Below, piece after piece: positions 5,662-13,838 of a stretch of DNA of 27,360 nucleotides (position 1 is its first letter; each line of letters starts with the position of its first letter). Made by a program: the position numbers and the translations under genes. Source of the stretch: a virus; the IMG/VR virus record IMGVR_UViG_3300031774_000116, positions 1 to 27,360 of that record; one strand, 5' to 3'. A model generated the notes under the pieces. It saw nothing but the letters and a program-made list of their open reading frames with translations, did no database searches and was not told the DNA's origin.

Positions 5662-8073
5662 ATGGTTAAGATTAACTATAATAGTGCTTTCCCCGATCAG
5701 GTAGTACCTGAAGAAGAGAAAAAATCTAGAGAGTATGGGTTACAAGTGGCTCAAGCTATTGAATATGAGTGGTTTAGAAATTCTAGTGGTCAAAATAGAT
5801 TTATTAATAATTTTCAAAATTTTAATAGATTAAGATTATATGCTAGAGGAGAACAACCAGTTCAAAAATATAAAGATGAATTAGCTATAAACGGTGATTT
5901 ATCTTATCTTAACTTAGACTGGAAACCCGTACCAATTTTATCTAAATTTGTTGATATTGTAGTTAATGGAATGACAGATAAAGGATATGAAATAAAATCC
6001 TACGCACAAGATCCTTTCGCAAACAAACAAAGAACTACATTTGCGGAAAATGCATTAAGAGATATTCAAAACAAAGCTGAAATAGAGCAGTTAACTCAAA
6101 TGACTGGAAAAAGTTATTATTCATCTGCAGATCCGTTAAATTTACCAGAAGATCCAGGAGAATTAGATCTTTATATGCAATTAAGTTATAAACAAAGCAT
6201 TGAAATAGCGGAGGAAGAAGTTATAAATAATATTTTAGATTATAATAAATACGATGAAACTAAAAAAAGATTAGCATACGATTTGTCTGTTTTAGGAATT
6301 AGTTGTGTTAAAACCAGTTTTAATTTATCTGAAGGAATAACGGTAGATTACGTTAATCCAGCCAACATAGTATATTCATATACAGATGATCCTAATTTTG
6401 AAGATATTTATTATGTAGGAGAAATTAAAAATATGTCACTTTCTGAAGTTAAAAGACAATTTCCTTATTTAACTGAAAGTGAATTAGAGGAAATCCAAAA
6501 ATATCCCGGAAGAAATTCTTACGTAGAAAATACGTGGTGGGGACAAGAAACACAGGATCAAGTTCAAGTTTTATTTTTTGAATATAAAACATACCAAGAT
6601 CAGGTATTTAAAATAAAGCAAACCGAACAAGGTTTAGAAAAAACATTAGAAAAACCAGATACCTTTAATCCTCCTCCAAATGATAATTTTGATAGAGTGT
6701 CAAGATCTATTGAAGTTTTATATTCTGGAGCTAAAGTATTAGGTTTAGCTAATAATTTACTTCAATGGGAATTGAGTGAAAATATGACTCGTCCTTATAG
6801 TGATACTACTAAAGTAAATATGAATTATATCATTAGTGCACCTAGAATGTATCAAGGTAGAATTGAATCTTTAGTTAGTAAAAGTGTAGGTTTTGCAGAT
6901 ATGATTCAATTAACTCATTTAAAATTACAACAAGTGTTATCAAGAATGGTACCAGATGGTGTATATTTGGATGTAGATGGACTTGCAGAAGTAGATTTAG
7001 GAAACGGTACTAATTATAATCCATCAGAAGCCTTAAATATGTACTTTCAAACAGGTAGTATAGTTGGAAGATCTTTAACACAAGATGGTGAATTGAATAG
7101 AGGTAAAGTGCCTGTTCAAGAATTACAGACGTCAAATGGAATGTCTAAAATTCAAGCTATGATTCAAACTTATCAGTATTATTTACAAATGATAAGAGAT
7201 GTCACTGGGCTTAACGAAGCTAGAGATGGTAGTACACCAGCAAAAGATTCATTGGTTGGACTACAAAAATTAGCTGCGGCAAATTCCAATACAGCTACTA
7301 AACATATATTACAATCATTAATGTATTTAACTATAAGAGTTTGTGAAAATATAAGTTTAAGAGTAGCTGATATGCTTCAATTTCCTCTTACTGAACAAAG
7401 TTTATTAACTAGTATAAATACTTTTAATACAAATACTTTACAAGAAATAAAGAAATTAAGTTTACATGATTTTGGAATATTTCTAGAATTAGAACCTGAA
7501 GAAGAAGATAAAGCAACATTAGAACAAAATATACAAATAGCCTTACAAGCAGGTAATATTGGATTGGAAGATGCGATAGATTTAAGAGAAATAAGAAACC
7601 TTAAATTAGCTAATCAAAGTTTAAAATCTCGTCAAAAGAAAAAGCAAGAGATAGAAAGAGCTCAACAGTTAGAAAACATAGAAGCACAAGCTGCCGCTAA
7701 CGCTGAATCAGCAGAAAAAGCTGCTTTAGCTGAAGTTCAAAAACAACAAGCATTAGCTGAAACTGAAATTCAAATTGAACAAGCTAAATCTCAATTTGAA
7801 ATTCAAAGAATGGAGCAAGAAGCTGTAATTAAAAAACAATTAATGGCAGAAGAATTTAATTACGATCTAGAACTTGCTCGTTTACAATCAAGAGCACAAC
7901 AACAAAAAGAAGCTGAAATTGAAGATCGAAAAGATAAAAGAGTAAAAATACAAGGAACACAACAAAGTGAACTTATAAATCAAAGACAAAATGATTTACT
8001 ACCAAAAGATTTTGAATCAGCAGGTAATGATACATTAGGAGGATTTGGTTTAGAGCAATTTGGTCCTAAATAA
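5662..8073 (+). CDS. Portal protein
   Basis: This 803-aa protein would form the dodecameric ring at the capsid vertex through which DNA passes and on which the head is built. It lies between TerL and a scaffold-like gene, the classical portal position. The core contains MIRDVTGLNEARDGSTPAKD (about 511-530) then a long helix (LQKLAAANSNTATKHILQSL and on), the stem-helix arrangement typical of podovirus portals. Residues about 656-776 are a very long Gln/Glu/Lys/Ala-rich coiled coil, suitable for a P22-like C-terminal barrel. Length is near that of the largest podovirus portals (P22 is 725 aa). The start is the ATG directly after the terL stop codon. Confidence 0.88.
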   Translation: MVKINYNSAFPDQVVPEEEKKSREYGLQVAQAIEYEWFRNSSGQNRFINNFQNFNRLRLYARGEQPVQKYKDELAINGDLSYLNLDWKPVPILSKFVDIVVNGMTDKGYEIKSYAQDPFANKQRTTFAENALRDIQNKAEIEQLTQMTGKSYYSSADPLNLPEDPGELDLYMQLSYKQSIEIAEEEVINNILDYNKYDETKKRLAYDLSVLGISCVKTSFNLSEGITVDYVNPANIVYSYTDDPNFEDIYYVGEIKNMSLSEVKRQFPYLTESELEEIQKYPGRNSYVENTWWGQETQDQVQVLFFEYKTYQDQVFKIKQTEQGLEKTLEKPDTFNPPPNDNFDRVSRSIEVLYSGAKVLGLANNLLQWELSENMTRPYSDTTKVNMNYIISAPRMYQGRIESLVSKSVGFADMIQLTHLKLQQVLSRMVPDGVYLDVDGLAEVDLGNGTNYNPSEALNMYFQTGSIVGRSLTQDGELNRGKVPVQELQTSNGMSKIQAMIQTYQYYLQMIRDVTGLNEARDGSTPAKDSLVGLQKLAAANSNTATKHILQSLMYLTIRVCENISLRVADMLQFPLTEQSLLTSINTFNTNTLQEIKKLSLHDFGIFLELEPEEEDKATLEQNIQIALQAGNIGLEDAIDLREIRNLKLANQSLKSRQKKKQEIERAQQLENIEAQAAANAESAEKAALAEVQKQQALAETEIQIEQAKSQFEIQRMEQEAVIKKQLMAEEFNYDLELARLQSRAQQQKEAEIEDRKDKRVKIQGTQQSELINQRQNDLLPKDFESAGNDTLGGFGLEQFGPK

Positions 8074-8104
8074 AAATTTATTATTAATTTTATATTATTA
8101 TATT

Positions 8105-9400
8105 ATGTCAAAAAAAGAAACAAAAATAAAAGAAAAAGTATTAGAAAAAGTAGAAGAAACTAAAGCAGTTACAACAGCTGAAGTGTCTGAACCTACTAAA
8201 GAAGAAGGAAGTTTTAAAATAAAAAAAGTAACTAAACCAAAACAACTAGGTGAAGATAAAGTACCTGAAATGATAAAGGTAGATTTAAGTAAACCTAAAA
8301 AAGAAGAAAAAGATGCCATTTCAATCGACGGAACAGGAAAATTGGCTGAAGAAAAACAAGCCGCAGATATGGTTAAAATGGATGAACAAGTACGGGAGTC
8401 CATTTCCACTATTGAAGATAAAAAAGAAGAAGAAGTAAAAGAAGAAAAATCTGATTCACCAATACAAGAGATTACAGATGAAGAAGATAATTCTAACGAA
8501 ACAGGAGTGGATGTAAGCACTGAAACTACCACTACCTTACCGGAACAGGAAAAAATATTACAGGAAGATAAAACACAAGAACTTCCTGAAAATGTAGAAA
8601 AATTAGTAAAATTCATGAAAGAAACAGGTGGAACTGTTGAAGACTACGCTAGATTAAATGCTGATTATAGCAATGTTGACAACGGTCTGTTACTACAAGA
8701 ATATTACAAAAAAGCTAAACCTCATTTAAATACTGAAGAAGTAAATTTTATTATTGAAGATACTTTTCAATATGATGAAGAGGTTGATGATGAGCGAGAT
8801 ATAAAAAAGAAAAAACTCGCTTATAAAGAAGAGATAGCGAAAGCCAAAAGTTTTTTGGAAGATCTTAAAAAAGAGTATTATGCTGAAATCAAGTTGAGAC
8901 CCGGTGTTACTCAAGAACAACAAAAAGCTATGGATTTTTTCAATCGCTATAACGAAGACAAGCAAGCAAGTGAAGCTAAACATGAAAGATTTGTAACTGA
9001 AACAAAAAGCCTTCTCAACAACGAATTCAAAGGTTTTGATTTTAAATTAGGAGATAAAAAATTCAGATACGGAATAAAAGATCCTTCAACTGTTGCCGAT
9101 AACCAAAGTGATATATCGAACTTTATTAAGACGTTCTTAAATGACAAAGGAGAGATACAAGATGCCAGAGGTTATCATAAAGCTTTATATGCCGCACAAA
9201 ATGCTGATACTATAGCTAATCATTTTTATGAGCAAGGTAAAACCGATGCAATTAAAGAAACAATGGCTAAATCAAAAAATATAAATTTAGAGCCACGTAA
9301 AACGGCATCTGGAGAAATATTTGTTGGTGGTTTAAAAGTAAAAGCAATTAGTGGGCTTGATTCTTCAAAATTGAAAATAAAAAAGAAAACGTTTAATTAA
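8105..9400 (+). CDS. Scaffold-like acidic head assembly protein
   Basis: This 431-aa protein lies between portal and capsid, where phage scaffolding proteins or protease-scaffolds sit. Residues 1-150 are low-complexity, very rich in Lys and Glu and probably disordered. Residues 155-265 contain helical segments (VEKLVKFMKETGGTVEDYAR, KKKKLAYKEEIAKAKSFLED). The C-terminal third ends in a basic tail (KLKIKKKTFN), as expected for a scaffold that docks on acidic capsid surfaces. No protease motif is visible. I start it at ATG 8105, not at the upstream in-frame ATG 8060, because 8105 is preceded by the usual A/T leader and begins MSKKETK, whereas the 8060 extension overlaps the portal and adds an unlikely hydrophobic stretch. 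Confidence 0.7.
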   Translation: MSKKETKIKEKVLEKVEETKAVTTAEVSEPTKEEGSFKIKKVTKPKQLGEDKVPEMIKVDLSKPKKEEKDAISIDGTGKLAEEKQAADMVKMDEQVRESISTIEDKKEEEVKEEKSDSPIQEITDEEDNSNETGVDVSTETTTTLPEQEKILQEDKTQELPENVEKLVKFMKETGGTVEDYARLNADYSNVDNGLLLQEYYKKAKPHLNTEEVNFIIEDTFQYDEEVDDERDIKKKKLAYKEEIAKAKSFLEDLKKEYYAEIKLRPGVTQEQQKAMDFFNRYNEDKQASEAKHERFVTETKSLLNNEFKGFDFKLGDKKFRYGIKDPSTVADNQSDISNFIKTFLNDKGEIQDARGYHKALYAAQNADTIANHFYEQGKTDAIKETMAKSKNINLEPRKTASGEIFVGGLKVKAISGLDSSKLKIKKKTFN

Positions 9401-9417
9401 AAATTAATAAATAAATT

Positions 9418-10869
9418 ATGGGAATTTTAACTCCACAATTTGGCTCAATAGTTCCTGCTCCTAATCAGCAGCTATTAGCCAGTAATTACCTATCTTTTAC
9501 AGATGGGACAAGTGATTTTGCTCAGCAATATCTACCAGAAATATATGAACAAGAAGTAGAGAGATATGGAAATAGAACTCTATCTGGTTTCTTACGTATG
9601 GTAGGTGCTGAAATGCCTCTGACTTCAGATCAAGTTGTTTGGTCAGAGCAAAATAGATTACATATAGCATATGACAACTGTGTTAACGATCAAGCTAATC
9701 CATCCACTATTACTGTTCCTGCTGCAACAGCTCCTGGTGTTACAAGAAATGTAGTATCTCCAGGTCAAACTATTGTAGTTTTAGACGATAGTGGCAATGA
9801 AGCAAAATGTGTTGTAACAGCTTCTAATACCGCTACTGGTGTTATAACTGTTGCTCCTTATTTAAGTACAGATTTAAGCGGTTTAGGTACTTCAGTAAAA
9901 ATATTTGTTTATGGTTCAGAATTTGTTAAAGGCGCATCCACATCTAATGCAGGTGCTGGAGCTTTAGCTTTAAATAATACTGTACAACCACAAATTACTA
10001 TTACTCCAGCTTTTCAACAATATAATAACTCACCAGTTATTATCAGAAATGTTTATACAATAAACGGATCAGATATGGCTCAAATAGGTTGGGTTGAAGT
10101 TGCTACAGAAGATGGAACTACTGGTTATCTATGGTACTTAAAAGCGGAATCTGAAACTAGATTACGATTTGAAGATTACCTAGAAATGGTATGTGTTGAA
10201 GGTGAGATCGCTGTGGCGGCTGCTGGAAATAATGCTGCTGCTTCAGGGTTTAAAGGTACTGAAGGTCTTTTCGCCGCTATCTCATCAAGAGGTAACGTAG
10301 AAGTTGGATTTGCTGGCGCAGCTGGTATAGATGACTTTGATGAAATACTTAAAAACCTAGATACTCAAGGTGCTATTGAAGAAAATATGCTGTTCTTACA
10401 AAGATCAACTGCATTAGAATTTGATAACATGCTTGCTAATGTATCTTATGGTGCTAACGGTGGTACAGCTTATGGATTATTTGAAAACTCAGAAGAAATG
10501 GCTTTAAATCTTGGATTTAGTGGTTTCAGAAGAGGTTCTTATGACTTCTATAAAACTGACTGGAAATACTTAAATGATGCTTCTACAAGAGGAGCAATTG
10601 CAGGTACTCAATCAATCGAAGGTGTTTTAATACCAGCAGGTACTTCAACAGTTTACGATCAAATTTTAGGTACTAATATAAGAAGACCATTTTTACACGT
10701 ACGTTATAGAGCTTCTCAAACAGAAGACAGACGTATGAAGTCTTGGTTAACTGGATCAGCTGGAGGTGCTTACACTTCTAATCTTGATGCAATGGAAGTA
10801 AACTTCCTTTCAGAAAGATGTCTTGTAACTCAAGCTGCAAATAACTTTGTATTATTCAAAGGTATTTAA
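9418..10869 (+). CDS. Major capsid protein
   Basis: This 483-aa protein follows the scaffold and is closed by a strong terminator, as expected for the most abundant virion protein. The N-terminal region has FAQQYLPEIYEQEVERYGNR, a long helix like the capsid spine-helix lead-in. A Thr/Val/Ala-rich beta segment (about 95-200) could be an inserted surface domain. The middle has an acidic helix (ETRLRFEDYLEMVCVEGEIA), and the C-terminal half is well ordered with many aromatic and Gly residues (GFSGFRRGSYDFYKTDW, about 373-389). HK97-like folding is inferred from context; no family is matched by a short signature. The leader AAATTAATAAATAAATT before ATG is the strongest of the A/T type here. It may be the client of the GroES-like protein encoded upstream. 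Confidence 0.85.
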   Translation: MGILTPQFGSIVPAPNQQLLASNYLSFTDGTSDFAQQYLPEIYEQEVERYGNRTLSGFLRMVGAEMPLTSDQVVWSEQNRLHIAYDNCVNDQANPSTITVPAATAPGVTRNVVSPGQTIVVLDDSGNEAKCVVTASNTATGVITVAPYLSTDLSGLGTSVKIFVYGSEFVKGASTSNAGAGALALNNTVQPQITITPAFQQYNNSPVIIRNVYTINGSDMAQIGWVEVATEDGTTGYLWYLKAESETRLRFEDYLEMVCVEGEIAVAAAGNNAAASGFKGTEGLFAAISSRGNVEVGFAGAAGIDDFDEILKNLDTQGAIEENMLFLQRSTALEFDNMLANVSYGANGGTAYGLFENSEEMALNLGFSGFRRGSYDFYKTDWKYLNDASTRGAIAGTQSIEGVLIPAGTSTVYDQILGTNIRRPFLHVRYRASQTEDRRMKSWLTGSAGGAYTSNLDAMEVNFLSERCLVTQAANNFVLFKGI

Positions 10870-10875
10870 TACTTT

Positions 10876-10920
10876 GTAAAGATGGGGCATCTTAAATTAG
10901 GTGCCCCTACCTTTACTTTT
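10876..10920 (+). terminator. Intrinsic terminator after the capsid gene
   Basis: Seven bases after the capsid stop, GTAAAG (10876-10881) pairs with CTTTAC (10911-10916), and within it GGGGCA pairs with TGCCCC, separated by a small internal loop and a loop of about 12 bases. TTTT follows directly. This is a GC-rich hairpin in an otherwise very AT-rich gap. Confidence 0.85.
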
Positions 10921-10942
10921 AACTATTTAATTATATTATATC

Positions 10943-11770
10943 ATGGCAAAAAAAATGAAAAAAGAAGAGGAAGTTTTAGATGAACCAGTAATGGTTAAAA
11001 CTCCTATTAAAAAAGAAAAAATAACTCCTAAAGATACTTGGGAGGTAAAAGATAGAACTTATGTTTTAACAGGTAATAAAACTCCTTTAACATATAAAAT
11101 TCCATCTAGGCACACCACAAGACATGCTTTATTGTGGTATGATAATAAAACTAGGGAGCAACGAGAAATTAGATATGCGACTAATCAAAATTCTCCGTTT
11201 AAAGATGAACAAAAAGGAGAATCTACTTTAGGACATATTGTTTTTAGAGACGGTGCTTTATTAGTAAAAAAAGAAAAAGAAGCATTACAAAAAATATTAT
11301 CTTTATATCATCCATTAAAAGGACAACGATATAGAGAAGTAGATGAAGTCGTGCAAGCTCAAGATGACTTAATGGATTTAGAATTAGAAATAGACGCACT
11401 TAATATGGCTAGAACGGTTGATATTGATCAAGCTGAAGCTATTTTAAGAGTAGAAGTTGGTTCTAAAGTTGGAGATATGAGTTCTAAGGAAATCAAAAGA
11501 GATTTATTAGTATTTGCTAAGAAAAATCCAAAATTATTCATAGATCTAGCAAATGATGAAAATGTACAACTAAGAAATTTTGCAATAAAAGCTACAGAAG
11601 CTGGAATAATAAAATTAAGTTCTGATCAAAGAACATTTATGTGGGCTTCAAACCAAATGAAATTAATGACAGTTCCATTTGATGAACATCCATATTCAGC
11701 TATGGCTCAATTCTTTAAAACAGATGAAGGCTTAGAGGTTTTTAAGTCAATAGAGAAAAAACTTTCTTAA
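10943..11770 (+). CDS. Capsid-associated protein, function unknown
   Basis: This 275-aa protein lies alone between two terminators, right after the capsid gene. It has a Lys/Glu-rich N-terminus (1-30). A beta-type domain follows (about 33-105: DTWEVKDRTYVLTGNKTPLT, REIRYATNQNSPF, GHIVFRDGALLV), then helices (111-175), then a C-terminal helical domain (180-275: SSKEIKRDLLVFAKKNPKLF, DENVQLRNFAIKATEAGIIK, ending VFKSIEKKL). From memory, proteins with this domain order accompany capsid genes in marine and Bacteroidota phages and are unnamed. Capsid completion, or a small neck role, are both possible. No catalytic residue pattern is evident. The start has an A/T leader and no alternative. Confidence 0.75.
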   Translation: MAKKMKKEEEVLDEPVMVKTPIKKEKITPKDTWEVKDRTYVLTGNKTPLTYKIPSRHTTRHALLWYDNKTREQREIRYATNQNSPFKDEQKGESTLGHIVFRDGALLVKKEKEALQKILSLYHPLKGQRYREVDEVVQAQDDLMDLELEIDALNMARTVDIDQAEAILRVEVGSKVGDMSSKEIKRDLLVFAKKNPKLFIDLANDENVQLRNFAIKATEAGIIKLSSDQRTFMWASNQMKLMTVPFDEHPYSAMAQFFKTDEGLEVFKSIEKKLS

Positions 11771-11779
11771 TATAATGTT

Positions 11780-11807
11780 AATAAGGGAGGCTTTGGCCTC
11801 CTTTATT
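11780..11807 (+). terminator. Intrinsic terminator, 12-bp stem
   Basis: AATAAGGGAGGC (11780-11791) pairs with GCCTCCTTTATT (11796-11807) around a TTTG tetraloop, with a single G-T wobble in the stem. The 3' arm itself supplies a T-rich run. It lies 10 bases after the stop of the preceding gene and 19 bases before the next ATG. Confidence 0.85.
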
Positions 11808-11826
11808 ATAATAATAAAAAATACAG

Positions 11827-12603
11827 ATGGCTATAAATGTAAATACGGTATACCAAACTGTTTTACTTATCTTGAATAAAGAACAAAGAGGTTATATAAC
11901 ACCCACTGAGTTTAATAATTTAGGAACTCAAGTGCAGTTAGAAATATTTGAAAAATATTTTGAAGATATTAACCAACAAATAAGAGTACCCCAAACTGAC
12001 ACAGATTATGCGGATAGAGTTAAAAATCTTGATGGAAAATTAGCTATATTTAAAACTTTTGGAAACGCTAATTATGTTTCTACCACTCCATCAGGAACTA
12101 ATAATACTTTAACTTATTGGACTTTACCTGGTTTAGATGCTTATGGTAATCAAGTAAGTTTTTACAGATTAGGAACTGTATTATACAATAATGAAGTCGA
12201 ACTCCAAAGACTTGATAGACATGAATTCTACCATGTTAATAATTCCTTATTAACAAAACCTTCTAAAACTTTTCCAGTTTATTTATTTGAAGATTACAAA
12301 CTTTTTGTAAAACCGACAACTATTAATACTGCCGGAGATATACAAGTAGATTATATTAGAAAACCTGTAGATCCTATTTGGGGATTTGACGTAGGTGCTT
12401 TAGGTCAATACGTTTATAACTCTAACGCTTATAATGCAAGTACTACTCCCTCTGGTTCTAGAGATTTTGAACTACATGAATCAGAACAAACTAATGTTAT
12501 ATTACAAGTATTAAAATATGCTGGGGTAATAATAAGAGATCCTGAAATTGTACAAGCTGCTACACAAGAAGTAGCAATGAATGAACAAAATGAAAAAAGT
12601 TAA
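11827..12603 (+). CDS. Head-to-tail connector (ring or adaptor-type) protein
   Basis: This 258-aa protein begins with a helical segment, MAINVNTVYQTVLLILNKEQ then RGYITPTEFNNLGTQVQLEI and FEKYFED. A beta-rich middle follows (about 80-175), and there is a helix near the C-terminus (ESEQTNVILQVLKYAGVIIR). Phages with this N-terminal motif carry it among neck and tail genes. Its place after the capsid block and before a second adaptor-like protein supports a connector or ring role. No signal peptide or enzymatic motif is seen. It is followed after six bases by the next gene, so the two are almost certainly co-translated. A minor tail-protein role is the alternative. Confidence 0.6.
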   Translation: MAINVNTVYQTVLLILNKEQRGYITPTEFNNLGTQVQLEIFEKYFEDINQQIRVPQTDTDYADRVKNLDGKLAIFKTFGNANYVSTTPSGTNNTLTYWTLPGLDAYGNQVSFYRLGTVLYNNEVELQRLDRHEFYHVNNSLLTKPSKTFPVYLFEDYKLFVKPTTINTAGDIQVDYIRKPVDPIWGFDVGALGQYVYNSNAYNASTTPSGSRDFELHESEQTNVILQVLKYAGVIIRDPEIVQAATQEVAMNEQNEKS

Positions 12604-12609
12604 TAAATT

Positions 12610-13833
12610 ATGGCACAACCTAACGGAGGATTAATCACAGAAACTAATTCGCAATATTATGCAGGTGCTCAAATGTTTGTAGCTACTGCTGATCAAACAA
12701 TTTTTACGGCTACTTTTAACACAGAAATAACTTTTGGAAGTGCTGATCCTACATCTGAAGATTACAATCAAAATAATTTTAGGTTATATACTAGCGCAAC
12801 AGGTAATCCAGGAACTTTTGCTGAATATACTTCAGCGTATACAGTATTAAATAATGTATTTACTTTACCAGCACAAGCAGTTGGTACTTATGTAGTTATA
12901 CAATTACTAACTGAAAGTGGAGGTAATTTTGGAAATAAAGATGCTTACGGAAAAGTTACTCAACATAATTATAATAATTATTCTTATATAAAAGTAGAAG
13001 ATTTAGTTAATAACTTCTTAGTGGCTTATGTCGGTGCGGGTAAATTAATTTCAAGTGTTAAAAAAACAGATGTTATTTTTCACACAAAAAGAGCATTACA
13101 AGAATTTAGTTATGATACATTAAGAAGTATAAAATCTCAAGAACTAACTATACCAGCTAGTTTAAGCGTACCTATACCACAGGATTACGTTAATTATGTT
13201 AATGTATCATGGGTGGATGAGTTAGGTGTTACACATGTAATATATCCAACTACTTTAACTACTAATCCTTATACTAAACCTATTCAAGATGCCGCAGGTA
13301 TACCTACACAAGATAATGAAGGAAGAAATTTAACAGGAACATCTATAACTGAAGAGCGTTGGGATAGTCAAAACACGGAATTATTAAAAGAAATAAGAGA
13401 TGATATAACAGGTAGATTGATATCTGATGGATTATACGGTTTATATGGAAATTGGTTTTATGGATATGGGCAACGTTATGGTATGCAACCAGAAACTTCT
13501 CAGATAAATGGTTGGTTTACAATTAATGATCGTAATGGAATGTTATCTTTTTCTAGTGATTTAAAAGACAAAGTTATAGTATTAGAATATATATCAGATG
13601 GATTAGGATATGAAGAAGATATGAGAGTTCCTAAATTAGCTGAAGAAGCTGTCTACGCTTATTTAAGTCACGCTATTTTAGCTAGTAGAATAAATCAACC
13701 TGAATATGTAGTTCAAAGATTAAAAAGAGAAAAAAGTGCTAAATTAAGAAATGCAAAAATAAGATTATCTAATATTAAATCAAATGAGTTTGTTCAGATT
13801 ATGAGAGGTAAATCTAAATGGCTTAAAAATTAA
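12610..13833 (+). CDS. Head-tail adaptor with extra N-terminal beta domain
   Basis: Residues about 126-407 look like a podovirus adaptor (T7 gp11 / P22 gp4 type). Helices VEDLVNNFLVAYVGAGKLIS and DVIFHTKRALQEFSYDTLRS are followed by ELTIPASLSVPIPQDYVNYV, the 'helices then P..Y' pattern that packs under the portal. C-terminal helices (about 335-395, LAEEAVYAYLSHAILASRIN and a Lys/Arg-rich end) complete it. Residues 1-118 form a separate Thr/Ala/Gly-rich beta domain (AGAQMFVATADQTIFTATFN and on) not expected in the plain adaptor fold; it may decorate the neck or bind a fibre. The end of the gene is six bases from the next start. The adaptor call is from pattern and order, not from a search. Confidence 0.7.
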   Translation: MAQPNGGLITETNSQYYAGAQMFVATADQTIFTATFNTEITFGSADPTSEDYNQNNFRLYTSATGNPGTFAEYTSAYTVLNNVFTLPAQAVGTYVVIQLLTESGGNFGNKDAYGKVTQHNYNNYSYIKVEDLVNNFLVAYVGAGKLISSVKKTDVIFHTKRALQEFSYDTLRSIKSQELTIPASLSVPIPQDYVNYVNVSWVDELGVTHVIYPTTLTTNPYTKPIQDAAGIPTQDNEGRNLTGTSITEERWDSQNTELLKEIRDDITGRLISDGLYGLYGNWFYGYGQRYGMQPETSQINGWFTINDRNGMLSFSSDLKDKVIVLEYISDGLGYEEDMRVPKLAEEAVYAYLSHAILASRINQPEYVVQRLKREKSAKLRNAKIRLSNIKSNEFVQIMRGKSKWLKN

Positions 13834-13838
13834 ACTAA

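Noticed and set aside
8060-8104. In-frame upstream ATG giving a 15-residue longer scaffold-like protein
   Set aside because: It overlaps the portal end and adds a hydrophobic stretch; ATG 8105 has the normal A/T leader and a typical start.
8074-8104. Possible Bacteroidota-type promoter (TTG...TAnnTTTG) in gaps between genes
   Set aside because: No gap examined contained the TAnnTTTG core at a suitable distance from TTG, so no promoter is called.
8098-8616. 172-codon frame on the - strand
   Set aside because: Ser/Phe/Val-rich mirror of the Lys/Glu-rich scaffold N-terminus; no independent motif or leader.
8935-9180. Mild GC rise in the scaffold-like gene
   Set aside because: Hand count gives about 37% then 27%, too weak and brief to call mosaic.
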